Source: Chloroflexota bacterium (GTDB lineage Bacteria; Chloroflexota; Dehalococcoidia; Dehalococcoidales; UBA3254). From it: a DNA stretch of 9,240 nt. Under the pieces are notes generated by a model, which was not told the origin of the DNA, did not search any database, and saw nothing but the letters and a program-made list of their open reading frames with translations. The stretch is taken from the NCBI GenBank assembly GCA_017860765.1, contig JAGDMY010000127.1:1-9240 (forward strand), read 5' to 3'. Every line of letters begins with the position of its first letter. The first letter of the stretch is position 1. Positions 1 through 5,709 of this stretch are shown here, in pieces. The translations under genes were made by a program, and so were the position numbers.

Positions 1-2696
1 GGTACGCTGAGGCGAATGGCGGATGACATCCTCTCCCTGACCAGCCGGGTCATTTCCTCCAGCTCAGCCTCGGGCACCTCGAAAATAAGCTCGTCGTGGA
101 CCTGCAGCAGCATGCGGCTCTTAAGCCGGCGTTGGCCCAGTTCACGGTAAAGTTCTATCATGGCGACTTTTATAATATCGGAGGAAGTGCCCTGTACAGG
201 CATATTGATGGCCATGCGCTCAGCGGCTTCCCGCACTATCCGGTTGGGCGAATTTACCTCCGGCACGTAACGCCGCCGTCCCAGAATAGTCTGCACATAA
301 CCCCTCTGGCGGGCCCCTTCCCGGGTGGAATCGAGGTAGCGGGCAACGCCGGGGTATTTAGCAAAATAAGCCTTGATGAAATGACCTGCCTCCTGCCGGG
401 AAAGCTCGGTGGCCTGTTCCAGGCCAAATTCACTCATGCCATAGATAACGCCGAAATTGACTGTCTTGGCCAGACGCCGCATGTCCGGCTTCACCTCCGC
501 AATATCCACCCCGAAAAGCTGGGCGGCCGTAGCCGAGTGGATATCCCTGTCCTGTCTGAAGGCTTCCAGCAGGCTTTCGTCCTGTGAAAGATGCGCCAGG
601 ACCCGTAAATCGATCTGCGAATAGTCGCCTGCCAGCAGGACCGACCCCTGAGGCGCCACAAAGGCCCTGCGGATTTCCCTGCCCAGCTCACCCCTGACCG
701 GGATATTCTGCAAATTCGGCTCACTCGAGGAGAGCCGTCCGGTGGTGGTGCGGGTCTGGTTGAAACTGGTGTGCACCCGACCCGTTCGGGCGTTTATCAA
801 ACAGGGCAAAGCATCGACATAGGTTGATTTCAGCTTGATCAGCTGCCGGTAGTCCAGAATTTCTCTCACGATGGGATAGCCGCTGAGCTCCTCCAGGACC
901 GCAGCTTCCGTAGAATACTTCCCGCGGGTCTTGCGGCCCGGCAGGTTCAGTTTTTCAAAAAGGACGACCCCCAGCTGCTGGGGTGAATTGATGTTGAACT
1001 CCAGACCGGCCATTTCATAAATTTTCTTTTCAATCTCGCTTAGCTGGTCACCCAGGCGCCGGGACATTTCCGCCAGCAGCCCGGAATCGAGCCTGACTCC
1101 GGACTCCTCCATATGCGCCAGGACCGGCACCAGCGGAAGCTCCACTTTTTCGAATAAATCCCGGAGTTCTCCCTGCTGCTGGAGCTCCGTCCTCAGCAGC
1201 CGGCTCAGCCGGCCGGTCATATCCGCATTGGCACAGGCAAAGCTGGAGACCTGCTCCACCTCAACCTGAAAAAGGGGAATCTGCTTGGAGCCCGAGCCCA
1301 CCAGGGCGCTGGCAGGCATCATCTCCAACCCCATCCGGTTAAAGACGATTTCTTTCAAGGCCAGGGACTTGTCGCCCAGCAGATAGGCTGCCAGCATGGT
1401 ATCGAAGGCCAGATTATTCAGGGCGATTCCCTGTCCTCTCAGCAGTATCAGATCATATTTGCTATTGTGCACCTCTTTGGCAATAGAAGGGCTCTCCAGC
1501 ACCGGCCCCAGGTGACGAATGACCTCATTTATAGGCAACTGGTCCCCCGGCGAAATTCCGGGCGCCATCACCGGGATATAATAGGCCTCACCTTCGCCGG
1601 GAGATATGGAGATGCCTACAATCCGGGCTGACAGGGGACTGAGGCTCGAACCCTCCGTAGAAATAGCCACTGACAGGGCAGACTGCAGGCTCTTGCTGAG
1701 CTCCGCCAGGGCCTCGGGAGAATTTATCGTCCGGTATTTTGTCTCCACCCGACCCGCGGTCCGGGCTGACTTCTCCTCCGCTGCCGCGGCAGCTGCCGGC
1801 GACCCGGCCTCGGTCTGCGGCAACTTAGCCAGCAAACTATGGAAACCGAGGTCACGGAAAAGCTCGGCTACGCGGCTGCGATCGTAGCGGCTCAGTTGAC
1901 AACATTTATCGAAATCCAGCGTGACCGGCGTATCCCTGACGATGGTGGCGAGCTCGTAGCTCCGCCGGACCAACTCAAGGTTCTCCTTGAGCTTGTCCCG
2001 CAGCTTGACCGGCTCCACTTCGTCCAGACGGATAAGCAGGCTTTCCACGCTGCCGAACTGCTGGATCAGTTTCAAAGCCGTCTTGTCGCCCACCCCGGGC
2101 ACCCCCGGAATGTTGTCCGAAGGGTCGCCTTTCAGGGCTTTGAGGTCGGCAATCTGGGGAGGACTGACTCCGTACCTCACTTTAACGGCTTCCTCATCAT
2201 AGACTATCGCGTCGCTGAAGGTACCGCCGGGACGCGGATAAAATACTTTCACCAGGGGAGAGACCAGCTGCATCATGTCCGCATCGCCGGTTACTATCAC
2301 CGTTTCCATTTCCTGCTGGCTGGCCTGGGTGCTGAGGGCGCCCAGGATATCGTCCGCCTCATAACCGTCCATTTCAAAAATGGGGATATTGAAGGCGGCC
2401 ACCACCTCTCTCACCCTGCCAAACTGGCCGGCCAACTCGTCCGGCATGGCGGGGCGGTGGGCCTTGTACTGGTCGAAGAGCCGATGCCGGAAGGTGGGCG
2501 CTTTTCTGTCAAAGGCGATAGCGTAGTGGGTGGGCTTGAGTTCATTGATAGCTTTAATGAGCATCATGGCAAAGCCATAAACCGCGCCCACGGTCTCTCC
2601 GGTCCTGGTGAGCGTCAGGGGAGGCAAAGCATGAAAGGCGCGGTGCACCAGAGCGCTGCCATCGATTAGAAGCAAAAGAGGTTTTTTATTTTCCAT
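1..2696 (-). CDS. polA: DNA polymerase I, 3'-end truncated by window edge
   Basis: Pol I fills gaps and removes RNA primers in replication and excision repair. The ATG at 2696-2694 (MENKKPLLLLIDGSALVHRAF) opens a frame with 898 complete codons and no stop before base 1. The last visible motif is LQVHDELIFEVP (motif C), so only about 20-25 residues are missing. Order: 5'-nuclease with LLLIDGSA, YEADDILG, VTGDADMMQLV and the helix-hairpin-helix GDPSDNIPGVPGVGDKTA (residues 1 to about 290); an Ala-rich linker near residue 300; a 3'-5' exonuclease-like domain (about 320-500); then the polymerase domain with motif A (AGDYSQIDLRVLAHLS), motif B (RRLAKTVNFGVIYGMS) and motif C. Nuclease and polymerase catalytic residues are present. 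In the exonuclease domain the usual DTE is STE (S346, E348), so the first metal-binding Asp is lost, while FDTM and NADMT keep the later Asps. The Shine-Dalgarno sequence is poor (CTGGA close to the ATG). It lies 80 bp after the DUF4342 gene in the same direction. Confidence 0.97.
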   Translation of the reverse strand, partial: MENKKPLLLLIDGSALVHRAFHALPPLTLTRTGETVGAVYGFAMMLIKAINELKPTHYAIAFDRKAPTFRHRLFDQYKAHRPAMPDELAGQFGRVREVVAAFNIPIFEMDGYEADDILGALSTQASQQEMETVIVTGDADMMQLVSPLVKVFYPRPGGTFSDAIVYDEEAVKVRYGVSPPQIADLKALKGDPSDNIPGVPGVGDKTALKLIQQFGSVESLLIRLDEVEPVKLRDKLKENLELVRRSYELATIVRDTPVTLDFDKCCQLSRYDRSRVAELFRDLGFHSLLAKLPQTEAGSPAAAAAAEEKSARTAGRVETKYRTINSPEALAELSKSLQSALSVAISTEGSSLSPLSARIVGISISPGEGEAYYIPVMAPGISPGDQLPINEVIRHLGPVLESPSIAKEVHNSKYDLILLRGQGIALNNLAFDTMLAAYLLGDKSLALKEIVFNRMGLEMMPASALVGSGSKQIPLFQVEVEQVSSFACANADMTGRLSRLLRTELQQQGELRDLFEKVELPLVPVLAHMEESGVRLDSGLLAEMSRRLGDQLSEIEKKIYEMAGLEFNINSPQQLGVVLFEKLNLPGRKTRGKYSTEAAVLEELSGYPIVREILDYRQLIKLKSTYVDALPCLINARTGRVHTSFNQTRTTTGRLSSSEPNLQNIPVRGELGREIRRAFVAPQGSVLLAGDYSQIDLRVLAHLSQDESLLEAFRQDRDIHSATAAQLFGVDIAEVKPDMRRLAKTVNFGVIYGMSEFGLEQATELSRQEAGHFIKAYFAKYPGVARYLDSTREGARQRGYVQTILGRRRYVPEVNSPNRIVREAAERMAINMPVQGTSSDIIKVAMIELYRELGQRRLKSRMLLQVHDELIFEVPEAELEEMTRLVRERMSSAIRLSV

Positions 2697-2776
2697 AATT
2701 CCAGTTTAATGGGATATAGGATACCGGGTCAATCTACGCGAGCACGAGATCAATTTGCGGCCGAGAGGAATTCCCC

Positions 2777-3031
2777 TCATTTAGAGGGTTCTATTTTTTC
2801 CACTTCAATGGTGCATTCAGTTACCAGGGCCGCAAAAGCCCCCAGCGCCGCCAGGACGGGAGCCACCAGAATTCCGATGGCCGCCGCCGGTGCTCCGATT
2901 GACAACGGAATCTCGATTATCACCCGACCGCCCTGAATAACGCGCACCCGGCGAATATTTCCCTCATGTATCAGCTTCTTGACCCGGGCCACCAGCTCAT
3001 CGCCGGATACCGTGTATTTCTCCGTACTCAT
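2777..3031 (-). CDS. DUF4342 domain protein, small and hydrophobic
   Basis: An 84-residue protein matching, from memory, the DUF4342 pattern: a charged N-terminal part (GDELVARVKKLIHEGNIRRVRVI, residues 10-32), a short strand ending IIEIPL, a Gly/Ala/Val-rich hydrophobic stretch (about 43-70, with the signature APVLAALGA), and a final TECTIEVEK. No function is established for this family. The N-terminal segment resembles a UBA/NAC-like helical piece and the hydrophobic part could insert in or lie on a membrane. The start is supported by AGGAGG (3037-3042 on the plus strand as CCTCCT) about 5 nt upstream of ATG. It sits between rmuC (53 bp upstream) and polA (80 bp downstream), all in one direction, so a shared transcript is plausible. 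There is no catalytic motif to call. Confidence 0.8.
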   Translation of the reverse strand: MSTEKYTVSGDELVARVKKLIHEGNIRRVRVIQGGRVIIEIPLSIGAPAAAIGILVAPVLAALGAFAALVTECTIEVEKIEPSK

Positions 3032-3084
3032 ATCACCCTCCTCAGCCTGTCTCTCTATATCATTTTACACCACTATTTGGCCCT

Positions 3085-4089
3085 CTATTCCTCGCCTATC
3101 TCCTTCACCTCGGAAGATCTTCCGGCCGCCGTCAGTTTAAGGGAAAGGGTATCCAGCTGCCGGGCCGCCCCATCAAAGCTGGCCTGGGCGTGGTTGATAT
3201 GCGTGCCCAACGTGTCAATCTGCTTTTCATATTTCTCCAGTTCCTTGTTCAAACGGTTGTAGTCTTCCATAAGCCTGCGGGCATTTTCTTCAAATTGCAG
3301 TCCGCGCAGTCCGATGTGAATAACCCTTAAATAGGCGTAGATGCTGTTGGGTGAGACGATGACCACCCTCTTTCCCAGCGCGTATTCGGCAATGCTCTTG
3401 CCGTCAACCTCGATCTCATTCTTGAGAATAGTCTGATAGTACACATTCTCCGAAGGTATGTACATCAGCGCAAAATCAAAGGTCTGCTCGTCTTCCAGAA
3501 TGTACTTGGCAGCGATATCATCGATTTTAGATTTGACGCTGCGGCAAAATTCCTTCAGAAAAGAACCCTTTTCGTTATCCTCAACACATTCCATGTATCT
3601 GGCAAAGCTCTCCATGGGGAACTTCGAATCGATGGGGATGATTTTGTTCCCGGCCCTGATGATAGCATCCACAATAACCCCATTCCGGAAGCGGTACTGG
3701 ACCGCAAAGTTCTGCTGAGGGAGCAACTCCTTCAGGATGTTAATAAGGGTCATTTCTCCCAGGCCGCCGCGCATCTGCGGGGGGCGGAGAAGGTCCTGAA
3801 GACTGGCAATATCCTTGCCGATGGCCAGCATCTGTTTATTGGTCTCTTCAAGGCTCCCGATGGTCTTTTTAATATCCCCGATTACTCTCAATGAACTGTC
3901 AAATTTATCGCTGACAGACTTATTGCCCTCATCCAGGCCCTTTCTGACCTGCTCTTCGATTTGCCCCATTCTCTGCTGGAGAAGGAAAAAGGACTGGGTG
4001 TAGTCCGGCCCTCTGCGGTAAACTATCAGGGTACCCAGGGCCGCCACGGCCAGGCTCAAGATAATAATTGCCAGGATTTCTCCACTCAC
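3085..4089 (-). CDS. rmuC: RmuC-family DNA recombination protein
   Basis: RmuC proteins limit inversion-type recombination at short repeats and are thought to be nucleases of the PD-(D/E)xK fold. The GTG at 4089-4087 is preferred: GGGGAGG lies 7 nt upstream, and the protein then starts MSGEILAIIILSLAVAALG, giving 334 residues. The frame stays open to 4578, but that extension is antisense to the marR gene and unlike RmuC. Visible parts: one N-terminal transmembrane helix (residues 5-24), a coiled coil (about 35-100), the RmuC core (about 105-275) with VDAII then IPIDSKFP (D141, D154, K156 as the candidate nuclease site) and FALMYIPSENVYYQ, and a second coiled coil (about 275-320). It is shorter than the roughly 475-residue E. 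coli protein, mainly in the coiled coil. It is divergent from marR and probably leads a transcript continuing into DUF4342 and perhaps polA. Confidence 0.92.
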   Translation of the reverse strand: MSGEILAIIILSLAVAALGTLIVYRRGPDYTQSFFLLQQRMGQIEEQVRKGLDEGNKSVSDKFDSSLRVIGDIKKTIGSLEETNKQMLAIGKDIASLQDLLRPPQMRGGLGEMTLINILKELLPQQNFAVQYRFRNGVIVDAIIRAGNKIIPIDSKFPMESFARYMECVEDNEKGSFLKEFCRSVKSKIDDIAAKYILEDEQTFDFALMYIPSENVYYQTILKNEIEVDGKSIAEYALGKRVVIVSPNSIYAYLRVIHIGLRGLQFEENARRLMEDYNRLNKELEKYEKQIDTLGTHINHAQASFDGAARQLDTLSLKLTAAGRSSEVKEIGEE

Positions 4090-4141
4090 CGGCAGTCCTC
4101 CCCAAGCTTCAATCAAAGCTATTAAAACAACAATATCAGCA

Positions 4142-4165
4142 AAAGTAAAGGGGTCAGGCGCCCCG
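4142..4165. repeat. GGGGTCAGGCGCC-type short palindromic element
   Basis: The segment AAAGGGGTCAGGCGCCCC between rmuC and marR can fold on itself (GGGG with CCCC around TCAGGCG). From memory it resembles the AAAGGGGTCAGGCRCC motif scattered in intergenic regions of many bacteria and linked to REP-associated Y1 transposases. Only one copy is visible here and no transposase is present, so this is a tentative call. Confidence 0.3.
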
Positions 4166-4181
4166 ACTATACAATCAGCCA

Positions 4182-4206
4182 CCGATAAGATACACTTAGA
4201 TATCGG
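4182..4206. promoter_or_regulatory. Inverted repeat in the rmuC-marR divergent region
   Basis: CCGATA at 4182-4187 is the exact reverse complement of TATCGG at 4201-4206, with a 13-bp AT-rich spacer. It lies 22 bp before the marR GTG and within the 138-bp region that must hold the promoters of both divergent genes. A minus-strand TATAGT (4166-4171) nearby could be a -10 for rmuC, but no good -35 accompanies it. MarR regulators often autoregulate from such sites, so it is a candidate operator. Its half-sites differ from the palindrome at 4777-4797, so the two may not bind the same protein. Confidence 0.35.
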
Positions 4207-4227
4207 GCGGTGTTTAGAGGGACAATC

Positions 4228-4695
4228 GTGACTGATTTTAAAGTCGAAGACGACTATGACCTCTGGCTGCTGCTGGCCCGGACCCACTACCGGGTCAAGC
4301 AGGCCAGGACCGCTGAACTGCGGCGCTACGGACTTTCGCCAGAACAGGCCGGGATTATTTATTATGTCTACTCCAGCGGCAATAATGCCATGCCCATTGA
4401 GATATCCCGCTGGATGATGCGAGAACCCCAGACCATCACCTCGATCCTGGACAGAATGGTCAAAAAAGGACTGATCCGCAAAACTCATGACTCCGAACGC
4501 AAGAACGTAGTCCGCATCTCGCTCACTGAAAAGGGCCGGCTGGCCTACCAGCGTTCCATCAAAAGAGAGTCCTTTCACCGGATCATGCAGGAATTATCGG
4601 AGGAAAAGCGCCAGGCCCTCAGGGAAACACTCAACCAAATGCGTGAATCAGCCCTGCACCTTGCCGGCGCCGGCCAGGAGTCGACCGAAGTTTAA
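4228..4695 (+). CDS. MarR-family transcriptional regulator
   Basis: A 155-residue winged helix-turn-helix protein, typical MarR length. MarR proteins act as dimers, bind short palindromes, and usually release DNA when a phenolic or other small ligand binds. The GTG at 4228 is chosen over an in-frame GTG at 4210 because AGAGGG lies 6 nt before it. Parts seen: an N-terminal dimer helix (DLWLLLARTHYRVKQARTAEL, residues 11-31), YGLSPEQAGIIYYVY (34-48), MPIEISRWM, the recognition helix in REPQTITSILDRMVKKGLI (65-83), the wing with HDSERKNVVRISLTEKG (87-103), and a C-terminal dimer helix (114-145). It is followed by its own terminator and then by the promoter of the Mo-enzyme operon, which carries a 21-bp palindrome. 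Control of that operon is a strong inference from position. Ligand and sign of control are unknown. Confidence 0.93.
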   Translation: MTDFKVEDDYDLWLLLARTHYRVKQARTAELRRYGLSPEQAGIIYYVYSSGNNAMPIEISRWMMREPQTITSILDRMVKKGLIRKTHDSERKNVVRISLTEKGRLAYQRSIKRESFHRIMQELSEEKRQALRETLNQMRESALHLAGAGQESTEV

Positions 4696-4736
4696 AAACG
4701 GGGCTTCCCCGGGCGTGCAACCCGGGGACGTTTTTT
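4694..4736 (+). terminator. Rho-independent terminator after marR
   Basis: CCCCGGG (4707-4713) pairs with CCCGGGG (4721-4727) around a 7-nt loop. An outer stem AAAAACG (4694-4700) with CGTTTTT (4729-4735) can extend it across a bulge, and T6 follows (4731-4736). It overlaps the marR stop codon. It should separate marR transcription from the operon, whose -35 box starts only two bases after the T-run ends. Confidence 0.9.
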
Positions 4737-4737
4737 C

Positions 4738-4767
4738 TTGACAACTTCCAGCGCCCCGAGATAAGAT
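4738..4767 (+). promoter_or_regulatory. Sigma-70-type promoter of the Mo-enzyme operon
   Basis: A perfect -35 TTGACA (4738-4743) is followed after 18 bp by TAAGAT (4762-4767), which matches TATAAT at four of six positions. Transcription would start near 4773-4776, leaving a leader of about 70 nt before the ATG at 4843. No other promoter is evident in the operon. Confidence 0.65.
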
Positions 4768-4776
4768 TTGTATATA

Positions 4777-4797
4777 CGTCTTCGAATTTCGAACACG
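4777..4797. promoter_or_regulatory. 21-bp palindrome, candidate MarR operator
   Basis: The two arms CGTCTTCGAA and TTCGAACACG flank a single central T. They are reverse complements except at one position (4780 versus 4794). The site begins about 10 bp after the -10 box, covering or just following the predicted start of transcription, where a bound repressor would block initiation or early elongation. Size and symmetry suit a MarR dimer, and the marR gene lies immediately upstream. GTATATAC just before it (4770-4777) is a second, smaller palindrome. Binding itself is inferred. Confidence 0.6.
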
Positions 4798-4823
4798 AAA
4801 TAACCCTCACGGATTTAGCTTTC

Positions 4824-4842
4824 AGGGAGGTTGAAGTTCCCT
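4824..4842 (+). promoter_or_regulatory. RBS and small hairpin before the small-subunit gene
   Basis: AGGGAGG (4824-4830) is the only good ribosome binding site here, but it ends 12 nt before the ATG at 4843, longer than usual. AGGGA (4824-4828) is complementary to TCCCT (4838-4842), so a 5-bp hairpin, extendable by a G-U pair, could hide most of the site. An in-frame TTG at 4831 directly abuts the AGGAGG and cannot be the start. Confidence 0.4.
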
Positions 4843-5709
4843 ATGGCAAAATATGGAATTATCATGGATGTTACCAAATGCAACGGCTGCTACAATTGCT
4901 TTCTGGCCTGCAAAGACGAGCATTGCGGCAACGATTTCCCGCCCTATGCCCTGTCCCAGCCGATGACCGGCCATTACTGGATGAAGGTGATTGAAAAGGA
5001 ACGGGGCCAGTACCCCAAAGTGAAGGTGGCCTATACGGCCGTCCCCTGCCAGCACTGTGAGAATGCCACCTGTGTGAAGTTGGCCCAGGATGGAGCGATC
5101 TATAAAAGAGAGGACGGCATCGTGATAATAGACCCGGTTAAAGCCCAGGGGAAGAAGGAATTGCTGGCCAGCTGTCCCTACCGGGTGATCTACTGGAATG
5201 AGGCCCGGGGACTGCCGCAGAAATGCACCCTGTGTGCCCATCTCCTGGACAGGGGTTGGAAAGAGCCGCGCTGCGTAGAAGTCTGCCCTACTGGTGCTCT
5301 GGTCTTTGGCGACCTGGACGATCCCAACAGCGAGGTAGCCAGACTGGTAGCCTCCGGCAAGACCGAGGCCCTGCATCCGGAATACGGGCTCAAGGAGAAG
5401 GTCAGGTATATCGGCTTACCCAAAAGGTTCATAGCCGGCGCAGTGGTCTTCGGCGACAGCGACCAGTGCGGGGAAGGGGCCAAAGTCAGCCTGGAAGGGG
5501 AGGGGGAAAAGAAGACAGCCATGGCCGATAACTATGGTGATTTCGAATTTGAGGGCCTGGATCCTGATAAGGCCTACAAGGTCAGCGTGGAGACCGCCGG
5601 TTATAAGGGCCAGCAGTTCAACATCAAGACCAATATCGACGTTTACCTGGGAGAGATTATCCTGGAAAAGATTAAGGCCCGGGGCAAAGGTCAAAGGACA
5701 GGCCGATGA
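4843..5709 (+). CDS. Transhydroxylase-type small subunit, three [4Fe-4S] clusters
   Basis: The 288-residue iron-sulphur subunit of a DMSO-reductase-family enzyme, most like the small subunit (AthS/BthS, about 274 residues) of Pelobacter pyrogallol-phloroglucinol transhydroxylase. Ligand cysteines: C13, C16, C19, C23; C69, C72, C77; C111; C128, C131, C144, C148. Relatives such as NrfC, PsrB and DmsB have 16. Here the fourth Cys of group II (A81) and the first three of group III are absent, which removes one whole cluster and leaves three, as in BthS. Residues about 195-280 form a carboxypeptidase-regulatory/transthyretin-like beta-sandwich (GAVVFGDS, then DNYGDFEFEGLDPDKAYKVSVE, then IDVYLGEIILEK), also a feature of that subunit. 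There is no signal peptide or membrane helix, so it is cytosolic. ATG 4843 is preferred over TTG 4831 on spacing and because the protein then begins MAKYGIIMDVTKC. Its stop overlaps the large-subunit ATG (ATGA), indicating coupled translation. Confidence 0.92.
   Translation: MAKYGIIMDVTKCNGCYNCFLACKDEHCGNDFPPYALSQPMTGHYWMKVIEKERGQYPKVKVAYTAVPCQHCENATCVKLAQDGAIYKREDGIVIIDPVKAQGKKELLASCPYRVIYWNEARGLPQKCTLCAHLLDRGWKEPRCVEVCPTGALVFGDLDDPNSEVARLVASGKTEALHPEYGLKEKVRYIGLPKRFIAGAVVFGDSDQCGEGAKVSLEGEGEKKTAMADNYGDFEFEGLDPDKAYKVSVETAGYKGQQFNIKTNIDVYLGEIILEKIKARGKGQRTGR

Noticed and set aside
96..587. Plus-strand 163-codon open frame
   Set aside because: Antisense to the polymerase palm and fingers motifs of polA.
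1780..1793. Perfect 14-bp palindrome GCTGCCGCGGCAGC
   Set aside because: It falls in the alanine-rich linker of Pol I and is explained by repeated alanine codons of the GCN type.
1839..2669. Plus-strand 276-codon open frame
   Set aside because: It lies entirely antisense to the polA 5'-nuclease domain, whose motifs are fully conserved. The plus-strand product has no recognisable domain.
4090..4578. N-terminal extension of the RmuC frame into the marR gene
   Set aside because: The extension is antisense to the well-conserved MarR coding sequence, and a GTG with a strong ribosome binding site at 4089 gives a normal RmuC N-terminus.
4831..4842. TTG start for the small subunit
   Set aside because: It touches the Shine-Dalgarno site with no spacing, while the ATG at 4843 gives the usual N-terminus of the family.
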